A stretch of 64,000 nucleotides of DNA from Cohaesibacter marisflavi (GTDB taxonomy: Bacteria; Pseudomonadota; Alphaproteobacteria; Rhizobiales; Cohaesibacteraceae): contig NZ_FOVR01000002.1 of the NCBI RefSeq assembly GCF_900115225.1, positions 620,001 to 684,000 of the forward strand, written 5' to 3'. Under the pieces are notes generated by a model. That model saw only the letters and a list, made by a program, of their open reading frames with translations. It was not told where the DNA came from and did not search any database. Of this stretch, positions 46,149-54,634 are shown piece by piece (within the stretch, counting starts at the first letter, position 1; each line of letters begins with the position of its first letter). Position numbers and translations under genes: made by a program.

Positions 46149-46535
46149 ATGAGCTCAGCCTCTGGCTTCTTTGAGATCCCCGAAGAATTCCGTACCCTGA
46201 CAGAACGGGGCATTGAACACTCCTTTCAGGCCTACGAGAGCTTTCGGGATGCTGCAAGTGACACTGCCGAGCGATTTGAGAAACCGGCAAGAGCCATTAA
46301 TAGTGCACTGGTTGACGCCAACAAAAAGGCATTTTCCGCGGCTGATGAGGGCATGAAGGCCTCATTCGAGCTGGCCACAGACCTGGCGCGGGCAACATCT
46401 GTTCAGGAAGCCATGATGTTACAGACCAAATATATGCAATCCCAGATGATGCGTTTTGGCGAAGTGGCAAGCGCCATGGCAGAGATGGCAACCAGAATGT
46501 CTGTAGGTGCGACACCGCAGAACAAGAGCGAATAG
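46149..46535 (+). CDS. Phasin family protein
   Basis: 128 residues, amphipathic helical, one Phasin_2-type domain: EFRTLTERGIEHSFQAYESFRDAA, ALVDANKKAFSAADEGMKASFELATDLARATSVQEAMMLQTKYMQSQM. Phasins coat polyhydroxyalkanoate granules. ATG 46149 has AGGAGA eight bases upstream; the longer TTG-started frame (46089) lacks support. No polyhydroxyalkanoate synthase gene is nearby, so the link to storage granules is from family membership alone. Confidence 0.87.
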   Translation: MSSASGFFEIPEEFRTLTERGIEHSFQAYESFRDAASDTAERFEKPARAINSALVDANKKAFSAADEGMKASFELATDLARATSVQEAMMLQTKYMQSQMMRFGEVASAMAEMATRMSVGATPQNKSE

Positions 46536-47146
46536 GCTCTGATGCCCTCAGGGAGCACTCGCTGCCAAGAGGGGGAGGAAAACTGTGCATTGCAAAATAT
46601 TCGAGGCAGAGGCGCGAAACGTGAAATAGGTGCCATGCTAATGAGTGTCGGTGCTTTTGCGGGCTGGCTCAGACCATGTGCTTTGGTGAGTTTCTGATCA
46701 CTGAATTTTGAGAGGACTGTTGCATTTTGCAAGACCGATCATGGGCACAAAATCACCCGCATTTTCGAGGGAATCGGAAGGGCTAAGTCTCCACTTTGGC
46801 CCAAATCCCGGTTTGCGGGCCTTGTGTCAGAATGGGACGCCCCTCTGAAAGCTTTACGGCCGATTACCTGATGAATAGAGCCCGGAGTTTTAGGAGGCTG
46901 TCTAGGCTCTGAACCATGGGGGCTGGGGCAAGAGACTCACGCCAAGAAGCTGAAACGGGGCTGGCTGAACCGTCATGCAGAGCCTTTTCAAACAGGAATC
47001 CACAAGCAACGGTCGCATAAAGGCGTGAAAAGGGCGTGAAACGGCTTCTGATGACGTTTTTTTGACAAGCTGTGGGAAGTCTCTACATCTGCTCTTGCAT
47101 TTTGCGCCAAGCTTCCCTAAAAAACAGCGCACTACAGGGAACCCAT
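46536..47146. other. Non-coding stretch between phasin and tRNA-His
   Basis: 611 bases without a convincing gene. Open frames on both strands are short and lack ribosome sites. I see no terminator of standard form after the phasin, and no repeat of the tRNA 3' end. Confidence 0.5.
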
Positions 47147-47223
47147 GCAGTCGTAGCTCAGTTGGTTAGAGCGTCGGATTGTGGCTCCGAAGGCCGGTGG
47201 TTCAAATCCACCCGACTGTACCA
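47147..47223 (+). tRNA. tRNA-His (GTG anticodon)
   Basis: 77 bases with encoded CCA. The acceptor stem GCAGTCG pairs with CGACTGT (one G-U), D stem GCTC/GAGC, anticodon stem TCGGA/TCCGA with loop TTGTGGC (anticodon GTG), T stem GGTGG/CCACC with loop TTCAAAT. The discriminator base is A73, and T precedes the acceptor stem, so no extra G at position -1 is encoded. This is the alphaproteobacterial variant of tRNA-His. Confidence 0.95.
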
Positions 47224-47495
47224 CCTGTAAGCTTTAAAACTCCCCGAAAATATAATGAAAAGAACACATTGTTAGATGTGTCGGATTTTCATGTTGTTCG
47301 TTCTCCGGACAGCACTATGCAGGTTCTCACCGGAGGCATTCGATTTATGGGATTGGGCTCGGATACCTTAATTGAGCTTGAATGTGAACATTTTTTAAGG
47401 GGTAAATCAGGGATCTCTTAGTGAATATGACTAAGTCAGGTGATATGAGATGGTAAGTTAAAGCCAAATTTTGGCACCCAATAGAGGAAGGTATA

Positions 47496-47822
47496 ATGAA
47501 ACAAATCAGCAAACTCCTTCTGACCTCTGCGTTCTTATTCAGCACGCAAGCCGCTTTCGCTGCTGAACGCGTATGGAGCCCCCAATATAGCTGTCAAACC
47601 ATGAAACAAATGGTCATTGATCGTGGATCTCTTCTTGTTAGCTATCCTTTGAGAATCAACCGTGGATTTGAGCTTGTATTCAGCAAAAATCAACGTCAGC
47701 AATGCGAAGAGAATGCGAGCTATAACGATTGCAAGCTTTTCCGTGTGCAAACATCTGACGTGGATGAATGCCCCGTTGGCTATATTGAATCTCAGCCGCC
47801 AGAGATAAAACGCTTTCGTTGA
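47496..47822 (+). CDS. Small secreted protein of unknown function
   Basis: 108 residues. A clear signal peptide (MKQISKLLLTSAFLFSTQAAFA, cleavage after AFA) leaves an 86-residue periplasmic or secreted protein with four cysteines (CQTM, QQCEE, NDCKL, DECPV), which could form two disulfides. No family recognised. GAGGAAGG lies seven bases before the ATG, which supports translation. It is followed by a strong terminator and stands alone between tRNA-His and the TPR/radical SAM operon. Confidence 0.72.
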   Translation: MKQISKLLLTSAFLFSTQAAFAAERVWSPQYSCQTMKQMVIDRGSLLVSYPLRINRGFELVFSKNQRQQCEENASYNDCKLFRVQTSDVDECPVGYIESQPPEIKRFR

Positions 47823-47888
47823 TAAAAGGCTTTCAGCGCTTTAACGCAGTGGTTCATCCGATCGTTAGGGCGCCAAGAGTTTCGGAAA

Positions 47889-47925
47889 CAGAAAACCCCG
47901 CTTACTGGCGGGGTTTTCTGTTTTC
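47889..47925. terminator. Bidirectional intrinsic terminator
   Basis: A perfect 13-pair stem CAGAAAACCCCGC/GCGGGGTTTTCTG (47889-47901 with 47908-47920), six-base loop, T run on both strands. It separates the convergent secreted-protein and TPR genes. Confidence 0.92.
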
Positions 47926-47951
47926 TTAAGCCAAATGATTACAAGCCCTTT

Positions 47952-49673
47952 CTATGTGCCGCTGCTCTGAGCCGCGCCCCAGTGGCTTGATGGGCTGGGG
48001 TGTATCTTCATTGCTCGCTCGAGCGTTGTCTGCAGTTTGCCTTTTTGCATCAGGTGCAACACGCTGTGGTGGACGCGACAGCCCGGCAATGCTTCAAGGG
48101 TTACACAATCCAGCTTGGCCAGAAGTTGAGCGAACTGTAAATCTCTCTCTTTATCAGCTCCGTAGAAGAGCTTCACGTCAGGCGGTTTCTGTGCCCTGGC
48201 GAGTGCCTGTTTGGCGTCCAGAAGGGACGGATCGATCGTCTTGGCCAATCTGTGGGCAAGTGCAGTCGGTCTGCGACCCGTATAGAGCTTGGCAACGGTG
48301 GGTACTTCAAAATTGGTGATCGCGCTGAAGCCAACAACAATATCTGCTTCAAGAGCAATGCCATATTGAATGGCAGTCAGGCCATAGCCGGAAAAACCCA
48401 CCACTATGAGTCGCTTTGCGCCGAGCTGATCGATGATAGGGCGTAACAAGGCAATGGACTCGTCAAAGGAATTGGAAAAGCCATTGATTCCCGAAAGTCC
48501 CCAGTTCAATCCTTCCTGAGCGGGGACATGGATGTGCGAGCAGGGATACTGGGCCAGCAATGCATCAAGAACAGGAAGCTCCATACCTGTCCGGAACGTA
48601 AGGATCACATTTTCGGCGTTAGGGGTTTCTGCGACGAACAGTTTGCTTTCGCTCGACCAGATCTTGCGATCTTGCCGGTTGGTCCCATCTTTTAGTGTTT
48701 CAACGAATGACAACACATTCCCGATGTCCCTTCCTCCAATGGAGCGGCTGGCCGTGTGGGCATAGGTGGTACAGATTGCATCCAGACGCTCTTCGAGCTT
48801 CTCATTCCCCTGCTCAAGCGCTTCTGTGACTTTCTGGAGGATCTCTTCGCTCAGCGCCATCTTGCATTCATCATAGTCTTCTATATGCGCCTCAAAGGCA
48901 GCGGGTAGAGTGCGCCGGAGCTTGCTGAAACGCTTGAGCGCCAGTACGTGATTGCCTTTTCTGCTCGGGATCATGGCGAGTATGGCGTGAGCGCGCACAT
49001 TGTTGGCGTCTTCTTGCAGGATCGCGCGACACACGGTTGCCGATCCGGCATAGCGCTTCAGGTCCATGAGTGACGTGGCTATTTCTACACGGACTTCCAG
49101 ACTGTCTGGATGAGCCTTTCTGGCTCTGCGCAGCCATTCAAGGGCTTGCCGGTGGATGTTCTTGCTGCGGGCGATTAAGCCAAGCGTCATGAGAGCCTGA
49201 TAGTTCTTGGCGTCCCACCCGATAACATCCTTGCACAAGGCCTCAGCTTCATCATTTCTTTTAAGAGCAAATAGCTCGGATGCGAGAGCCGTGCGGGCGT
49301 GGGAGAAAAACGGATGGCCCTCTGTTGCCTGCAGAAACCATGATGCAGCCTGTTCGTGGTCGCCAAGTTGACTGGCGACATGCCCAAGTGTCATCAGGGC
49401 CTGTTTATCTTCAGGGTGCGTGGATAGCACCTTACGCGACAAGGATAGGGCGTCATCCATGACTCCTTCTGCAAAAAGGGCCCGGAGCAAGCTGTTGCGA
49501 GCCGGTCGGAATTCCGGCCAGACATCCAGAATGGCACGAAATGTCTCAATGGTTTGTTTCTGGTCACCATTCCGGAGAGCCTTGATTCCCTGCCGATAGA
49601 GGGCGAGGGGTCTGGAGCCCTTGTCGAAGACAAATGCGCTCAGTCGTCGTATGTGACGCATGATTGGATTCAC
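47952..49673 (-). CDS. TPR protein with C-terminal alpha/beta-hydrolase-like domain
   Basis: 573 residues. Residues ~20-270 form about seven tetratricopeptide repeats (for example SRKVLSTHPEDKQALMTLGHVASQLGDHEQAASWFLQATEGH). The C-terminal ~230 residues read like an alpha/beta hydrolase: VILTFRTGMELPVLDALL, a GFSGYG nucleophile-type turn in RLIVVGFSGYGLTAIQYG, acid-candidate FYGADKERD, and a His pair in GCRVHHSVLHLM. GTG 49673 is chosen because GGAGGAG precedes it by six bases; ATG 49661 is the alternative. It follows the radical SAM gene by 93 bases on the same strand. I know no characterised homologue with this fusion and partner. Confidence 0.75.
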   Translation of the reverse strand: MNPIMRHIRRLSAFVFDKGSRPLALYRQGIKALRNGDQKQTIETFRAILDVWPEFRPARNSLLRALFAEGVMDDALSLSRKVLSTHPEDKQALMTLGHVASQLGDHEQAASWFLQATEGHPFFSHARTALASELFALKRNDEAEALCKDVIGWDAKNYQALMTLGLIARSKNIHRQALEWLRRARKAHPDSLEVRVEIATSLMDLKRYAGSATVCRAILQEDANNVRAHAILAMIPSRKGNHVLALKRFSKLRRTLPAAFEAHIEDYDECKMALSEEILQKVTEALEQGNEKLEERLDAICTTYAHTASRSIGGRDIGNVLSFVETLKDGTNRQDRKIWSSESKLFVAETPNAENVILTFRTGMELPVLDALLAQYPCSHIHVPAQEGLNWGLSGINGFSNSFDESIALLRPIIDQLGAKRLIVVGFSGYGLTAIQYGIALEADIVVGFSAITNFEVPTVAKLYTGRRPTALAHRLAKTIDPSLLDAKQALARAQKPPDVKLFYGADKERDLQFAQLLAKLDCVTLEALPGCRVHHSVLHLMQKGKLQTTLERAMKIHPSPSSHWGAAQSSGT

Positions 49674-49766
49674 TGGCGCTCCTCCCGGCTATGGTGCAGG
49701 AATAAAGCAGGAGCGACAGTGCGTTGGTGCGAGACCGTCGTTCGGAGGGGAAGACGTGACTTCATT

Positions 49767-50858
49767 TCAGTAGACAAATATATCAGACAGAACACTGATC
49801 ATTTCCATCCAGTCGCAAAAGCTGTTTCTGGATTGCAGGTCTTTCAAGCTTGGTTCGAATTTGCTTGACCAGCCTGCGGAATACATGCGGCAGTGCTGAC
49901 AATCGATTTCATGTGTGCAGCATTTCACGCCGACCTTTTCAAGGGCTGATGTATAATAGTTCATAGGGTCTCTGATGCGTGAGTGACAATCCTCAGCGAT
50001 GCCTGTTCGCTCATCAATGCTGTATAATGGCCCCGGTGATGTGGACCATTTGTTGTAGGCGTGGGAGTAAACGACGGTCTCCGGATAAGCATCGATCAGG
50101 CGGGCCAGGGTATTCCTTATCGGCTTGAGATGTTCGGCCTCGATACATGGGTTCTTCTCCGGTCGGCTGACTCTGAAAAACTCATTGTCATTGGGAGCCG
50201 CCTCGCCCAGTTTGTGGAGCAGAGACTTGGTTGGCGAAAACAGATTGAAGGTAATGGGAACACCGGCATCCTGACATAATTGGACTGCGGTTTCACATTG
50301 ATCGAAATTCCATGCATTCACTGTAAATAAAAAAATTGCGCGCGGGTCTTCGGCATAATTTTTCAGAGCCTTGCGAAAGACGCTGGCTCCCCGCATGCGA
50401 CGGTCCATAGCGTCGTCGCTTCCCCACAGGGCAATACCGATCTTGAAGGGGATCTCGCGGGAGATGAACACGCTTCCGTTTGTCCCCACATTGCCATATC
50501 TGATGTAACGCGCGGCCACTTTCAGGCGTTCTTGCTCAAGGGAAGGTTCTGCCCCCACGAAGTAGCCCATGGAGACGCCTCGCTCTGCTTCTGCTGCGAA
50601 AAAACTGTCCCAGACCGAAAGATCTTGTTCTTCATCATGTGGGTTCTGCTGTTCTCTGTCGAAGAAATAACATCCCTCGCAGCGCAAGTTACAGCGTGTC
50701 GACATTTCATAGAAAGCGGGTCGTCGAAAGACTCGTACAATTTTCTTGGCCTGCTCATACTGTTCGACAAGATCAGGATTTTGCGTCAAAAGCTGCTTGA
50801 GCACGCGAATCTTGGTGCGTTGCATATCGTCTAGGGGAATTTTATCGGTATGCTTCAT
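49767..50858 (-). CDS. Radical SAM protein with C-terminal cysteine cluster (SPASM-like)
   Basis: 363 residues. Radical SAM iron-sulfur site C56-x3-C60-x2-C63 in STRCNLRCEGCYFF. The core continues with FVGAEPSLEQERLKVAARYI and KIGIALWGSDDAMDRRMRGA. The C-terminal region has further cysteines: EDCHSRIRD, then KCCTHEIDCQHCRMY, then FCDWM, which suggests an auxiliary cluster as in SPASM or twitch domains. Such enzymes modify peptides or small molecules. No precursor peptide gene is evident beside it. ATG 50858 (AAGGC upstream) is preferred; the frame opens at 50942 in AT-rich leader DNA. It appears to head an operon with the TPR-hydrolase gene. Confidence 0.82.
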   Translation of the reverse strand: MKHTDKIPLDDMQRTKIRVLKQLLTQNPDLVEQYEQAKKIVRVFRRPAFYEMSTRCNLRCEGCYFFDREQQNPHDEEQDLSVWDSFFAAEAERGVSMGYFVGAEPSLEQERLKVAARYIRYGNVGTNGSVFISREIPFKIGIALWGSDDAMDRRMRGASVFRKALKNYAEDPRAIFLFTVNAWNFDQCETAVQLCQDAGVPITFNLFSPTKSLLHKLGEAAPNDNEFFRVSRPEKNPCIEAEHLKPIRNTLARLIDAYPETVVYSHAYNKWSTSPGPLYSIDERTGIAEDCHSRIRDPMNYYTSALEKVGVKCCTHEIDCQHCRMYSAGWSSKFEPSLKDLQSRNSFCDWMEMISVLSDIFVY

Positions 50859-51324
50859 GCGTGTGTTTTGCCTTGCAAAAATAAATAGTGTTACGAGTGA
50901 ATAGTATTTTTTTACCCGTAAAATATTCTTGAGTACTTTCAAAAATTTCCGTCAATATTTTAAAAAACAGAATTATTATAAAGTAGCGAAGTATAAAGAC
51001 AACATTATTTTGTTATTGATGATATGGAAAGTGGCTTGGTACATTTATTTCGGAAATCTCACAGAGCCTGTAACTCTCGTCAAATAAACAGAAGGGTGCA
51101 TGCTCATAGCTCACCTCCCCTGAGAGAGCTTGTACACAAGAGAGATTTTATTGAACGGTAAGTCGTCTCATAAATGAATTTATATTTTATTTCAATACGA
51201 TGGGTGGTGGAAAATCCGGTTTTTGCAGTGTGTCTGGGCCTCTGGTACGCAGGTTTTTCTTGCTGGCATAAGGGGGAATGTGCAGGTGGCCACTGGTAAT
51301 CGATCGCAAATTACGTTTAAATCG
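50859..51324. other. AT-rich region between radical SAM gene and TPP riboswitch
   Basis: 466 bases, much more AT-rich than its surroundings. It carries the promoters of the leftward radical SAM operon and the rightward thi operon. No gene recognised. Confidence 0.55.
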
Positions 51325-51410
51325 AGCGTGTAACAGGGGCGTCCGGGAGACCGGGCTGAGATGAACCCTTCGAACCTGAACCAGATCATACTGGCGGAGG
51401 AAGTTGCGCT
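51325..51410 (+). ncRNA. TPP riboswitch (THI element)
   Basis: The conserved THI-box cores are present in order: AGGGGCGTC, GGGCTGAGATGAACCC, GAACCTGAACCAGATCATAC and TGGCGGAGGAAG, enclosed by a P1 helix (AGCG/CGCT type). It lies 74 bases upstream of thiM. Thiamine pyrophosphate binding normally lowers expression of the genes behind it. AGGAG before thiM (51473-51477) is the probable target if control is translational. Confidence 0.96.
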
Positions 51411-51483
51411 TTAGGTCCCAAGGGAGCCCGATGGTTTCCACTCAGACCCGATGTCAATTCTTCCGCCTCAGTAGGAGCGAAGA

Positions 51484-52272
51484 ATGACCGACTGGGGCCA
51501 CTATCTCTCTCATATGCGCGCCAATGCGCCGCTTATCCAGAATATCACCAACTATGTCGCCATGAATGTCATGGCCAACGCGCTGCTCGCGTCGGGTGCG
51601 TCACCGGCCATGCTTCATGCAGAAGAGGAGGCAGGGGAGTTCGCTGCGCTTGCGTCCGCTTTGACGATCAATATCGGCACGCTCTCCACTGACTGGGTGC
51701 GCGGGATGATCGTTGCCGCTGAAAGCGCCAATGAAAACGATACCCCTTGGGTGCTTGACCCGGTCGCGGCGGGCGCAACGGCCTTTCGCCGGGAAACCTC
51801 CTCGGCTCTTCTGGCACTGAAACCCTCCGTCATTCGCGGCAATGCCTCTGAGATTCTCGCCGTTTGTGGCGAAATGACCAAAGGCAAAGGCGCCGATAGC
51901 GCTGACAGCGTAACCGAAGCAGAAGCCGGTGCCCGTGCACTGGCCGCGTCTACCGGTGGCATCGTGGCCGTAACCGGCCCACAAGATTTGATCACCGATG
52001 GTACACGCGCCTATCGAGTGGACAATGGCCATGCCATGATGCCACTCGTCACCGCGCTTGGCTGCACGCTCAATGGCGTGATCGCCTCCTTCATTGTGGG
52101 CAAGCCTCATCTGGAAGCCACGACTGCGGCCATCGCCTATTACGGGCTCGCCGGACAGCTCGCCGCAGAAACCACCTCCGCGCCGGGGTCTTTTGCCACT
52201 GCCTTCATTGACGCGCTTTACACCATCACCCCCGATCAGCTTTCCGATGCTGCAAGGATACAGGAATCATGA
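51484..52272 (+). CDS. thiM: Hydroxyethylthiazole kinase ThiM
   Basis: 262 residues, phosphorylates salvaged thiazole alcohol. Family segments include APLIQNITNYVAMNVMANALLASGASPAML, NIGTLSTDWV, DPVAAGATAFRR, RGNASEI, GGIVAVTGPQDLITDG and PLVTALGCTLNGVIASF, where the ThiM catalytic-loop cysteine is retained. AGGAG precedes the ATG. First gene of the riboswitch-controlled operon; it overlaps thiE by four bases. Confidence 0.95.
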   Translation: MTDWGHYLSHMRANAPLIQNITNYVAMNVMANALLASGASPAMLHAEEEAGEFAALASALTINIGTLSTDWVRGMIVAAESANENDTPWVLDPVAAGATAFRRETSSALLALKPSVIRGNASEILAVCGEMTKGKGADSADSVTEAEAGARALAASTGGIVAVTGPQDLITDGTRAYRVDNGHAMMPLVTALGCTLNGVIASFIVGKPHLEATTAAIAYYGLAGQLAAETTSAPGSFATAFIDALYTITPDQLSDAARIQES

Positions 52273-52883
52273 ATCTCTCCGTCTATTTCGTAACCCCTCA
52301 CAATCCTGACGATTCCCTCGTGCTCGCTGCGTTAAAGGGTGGGGCGTCCATCATTCAGCTGCGCGACAAGACTGCGCCTGATGACGTTTTGATCGCGCAG
52401 GCTACGCGCCTTAACAAGCTGGCTCAAGACTATGGCGTGCCCTTCATCATCAATGATCGCATCAATGTGGCGCTCGAGAGCGGAGCCGCTGGCCTGCATA
52501 TGGGCCAGTCCGACGGTGATCCTGTCGCCATGCGCAAGGCGCTGGGGCCGGACAAGATTTTGGGGCTGTCCATCGAGAATGAAGACCAGCTGGCCATCGC
52601 GGCAGCACTACCTGAAGGCACGCTCGATTATATCGGCTGCGGGCCGGTTCGTGCGACGCTTTCCAAGAAAAACCATGCCACTCCGATCGGGCTGGAAACC
52701 ATGGGGCGGATTGCGCGCGCCGCACCATTCCCATGTGTTGGCATCGGTGGCGTCAAACTGGCAGACATTCCTCGCGTCAAGGCGGAAGGCTGCGCCGGTC
52801 TTGCCATCGTCTCAGCTATTTCGCAAGCGCCAGACCCTGAAGCGGCAACTCTTGAACTGGTCGACGCCTGGGAGGCCGCATGA
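52269..52883 (+). CDS. thiE: Thiamine phosphate synthase ThiE
   Basis: 204 residues, TIM barrel that joins HMP-pyrophosphate and thiazole phosphate to thiamine phosphate. Seen: GGASIIQLRDKTAP, PFIINDRINVALESGAAGLHMGQSD, LGLSIENEDQLAIA, DYIGCGPVRATLSKKNHATPIGLE and CVGIGGVKLADIPRVKAEGCAGLAIVSAI. These cover the pyrophosphate- and metal-binding loops. Overlaps thiM and thiD by four bases each, indicating translational coupling. Confidence 0.95.
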   Translation: MNLSVYFVTPHNPDDSLVLAALKGGASIIQLRDKTAPDDVLIAQATRLNKLAQDYGVPFIINDRINVALESGAAGLHMGQSDGDPVAMRKALGPDKILGLSIENEDQLAIAAALPEGTLDYIGCGPVRATLSKKNHATPIGLETMGRIARAAPFPCVGIGGVKLADIPRVKAEGCAGLAIVSAISQAPDPEAATLELVDAWEAA

Positions 52884-53677
52884 TCCCGAATATTCTCTCG
52901 ATTGCCGGTTCCGATCCGTCGGGCGGGGCGGGCATTCAGGCTGACCTTAAGGCCATATCGGCCAATGGTGGCTATGCCATGGCGGTGATCGCCGCCATGA
53001 CGGCACAAAATACCCAAGGGGTGAGCGGCTGGGTGCCGAGCGAGCCGGATTTCATCGTCGCGCAGATCGAGGCCATTCTGTCAGATATTCGCGTCGATGC
53101 CATCAAGATCGGCATGCTGGGCACGTCCAAGGCGGTCGAGGCCGTTGGTCAAGTCCTCAAGGATTGTTCCGCGCCCATCGTGCTCGATCCCGTGATGGTC
53201 GCCAAGGGCGGCTCTCGCCTGCTCAATGAGGAAGCCGTTGACGCTGTGCGACGTGTTCTCGTGCCCATGGCAACGCTCATCACGCCGAATTTGCCTGAAG
53301 CGGCGGATCTTCTGGGCACGATGGAGGCGCGCAATGCTGATGACATGCAGGATCAGGCAGAAGCGCTCATCGCTCTCGGACCTAAGGTGGTTTACCTCAA
53401 GGGCGGTCATTTGATGGCCAAAGACAGCCCGGATCTGTTCTTGTCTGCCGATCAGCGCGAATGGATTTCTGCCCCGCGCATCGAAACCAAAAACACCCAC
53501 GGCACTGGCTGCTCCCTGTCCTCTGCGCTGGCCACCCAACTGGCGCTCACCGGGGATAGTTTTGCTGCTGCCAAAGCCGCCAAAGCCTACATCTCCAAAG
53601 CGATTGAAGGCAGTGCCAATCTCGATGTCGGATCAGGTCATGGCCCGACAGATCACTTTTTCATGCTGAGGACGTAA
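52880..53677 (+). CDS. thiD: Hydroxymethylpyrimidine / phosphomethylpyrimidine kinase ThiD
   Basis: 265 residues, ribokinase fold. Start NILSIAGSDPSGGAGIQADLKAISANGGYAMAVI is a ThiD hallmark; VLDPVMVAKGGSRLL, LITPNLPEAADLLG and the anion-hole NTHGTGCSLSSALATQLALTG follow. It phosphorylates HMP twice to supply ThiE. ATGA-type overlap with thiE; three bases separate it from thiY. Confidence 0.95.
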   Translation: MIPNILSIAGSDPSGGAGIQADLKAISANGGYAMAVIAAMTAQNTQGVSGWVPSEPDFIVAQIEAILSDIRVDAIKIGMLGTSKAVEAVGQVLKDCSAPIVLDPVMVAKGGSRLLNEEAVDAVRRVLVPMATLITPNLPEAADLLGTMEARNADDMQDQAEALIALGPKVVYLKGGHLMAKDSPDLFLSADQREWISAPRIETKNTHGTGCSLSSALATQLALTGDSFAAAKAAKAYISKAIEGSANLDVGSGHGPTDHFFMLRT

Positions 53678-53680
53678 CCC

Positions 53681-54634
53681 ATGTCTCGTTTTCCGATCAA
53701 AAGCTTCGCAGCGGCCCTTATGCTTGCTGGCCTCACTCTGCCCGCATCCGCCGGTACTCCTTTCTCGGTTATGCTCGACTGGTTTGTAAACCCCGATCAC
53801 GGCCCGATCATCGTTGCCAAGCAACGGGGATATTTCAAGGAAGCCGGGCTGGATGTTGAAATCATCGCCCCCGCCGATCCGTCTGATCCTCCAAAGATGG
53901 CTGCAGCCGGTGAAGTTGATCTGGGGGTCTCCTACCAGCCCCAGCTCTATCTGCAGCATAAGGAAGGCCTGCCTGTGGTGCGGGTTGGTTCGCTGATCGA
54001 TAGCCCGCTCTACTGCATCATGGTGGATGCAGATGGGCCGGTTAAAAGCCTTGCCGATCTCAAGGGGGGGCGTGTCGGCTTTTCCGTTCCCGGCATCGAG
54101 GAAGCCCTGATGCATCGCATGTTGCGCACCAACGGTGTCGAGCCCGATGAGGTGGAACAGGTCAATGTCAATTTCGCCCTGACGTCTGCGTTGGCCGCAG
54201 GCAAGGTGGACGCCGTTGGCGGTGCCTTCCGCAATTTCGAACTGCACCAGATGGCCATGGTCGGGCGCAAGGGAAAATGCTTCTTCCCAGAGGAGCATGG
54301 CGTACCGGTCTATGAAGAGCTGATCTATGAAACCGCTGCAGACCGCACGGATTTCAGCGCGATCAAGACCTTCCTCAAGGTGACGGCCCGTGCTGCTGAA
54401 GAGATCGCCAAAGACCCCGAAGGCACCTGGGAAGAATTCAAAGGCTATGCGGCCGAGTTGGATGATCAGCTCAATCATGATGCATGGTTTGATACCTATC
54501 CCAAATTCTCGGTCAAGCCGATGGCGTTGGACAAGGCTCGGTATGAAGCCTTTGGCGCTTATCTCAATGAAATCGGTATGATTGAGGCCACTCCACCGCT
54601 CGATGGCATCACCCATGATCTATCCGGCGAATAG
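53681..54634 (+). CDS. thiY: Thiamine-precursor ABC transporter substrate-binding protein ThiY
   Basis: 317 residues. Signal peptide ending PASAG, then an NMT1/THI5-like binding fold: VMLDWFVNPDHGPIIVAKQRGYFKEAGLDVEII, AAAGEVDLGVSYQPQLYLQ, GGRVGFSVPGIEEALMHRML. ThiY homologues bind formylaminopyrimidine or related pyrimidine precursors in the periplasm. Placement in the THI-controlled operon next to ATPase and permease genes supports this. The next gene starts inside its 3' end. Confidence 0.9.
   Translation: MSRFPIKSFAAALMLAGLTLPASAGTPFSVMLDWFVNPDHGPIIVAKQRGYFKEAGLDVEIIAPADPSDPPKMAAAGEVDLGVSYQPQLYLQHKEGLPVVRVGSLIDSPLYCIMVDADGPVKSLADLKGGRVGFSVPGIEEALMHRMLRTNGVEPDEVEQVNVNFALTSALAAGKVDAVGGAFRNFELHQMAMVGRKGKCFFPEEHGVPVYEELIYETAADRTDFSAIKTFLKVTARAAEEIAKDPEGTWEEFKGYAAELDDQLNHDAWFDTYPKFSVKPMALDKARYEAFGAYLNEIGMIEATPPLDGITHDLSGE

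Noticed and set aside
47147-51324. Integrated element at tRNA-His
   Set aside because: I could not find a second copy of the tRNA 3' end, an integrase gene or any mobility gene, so an island boundary is not supported.
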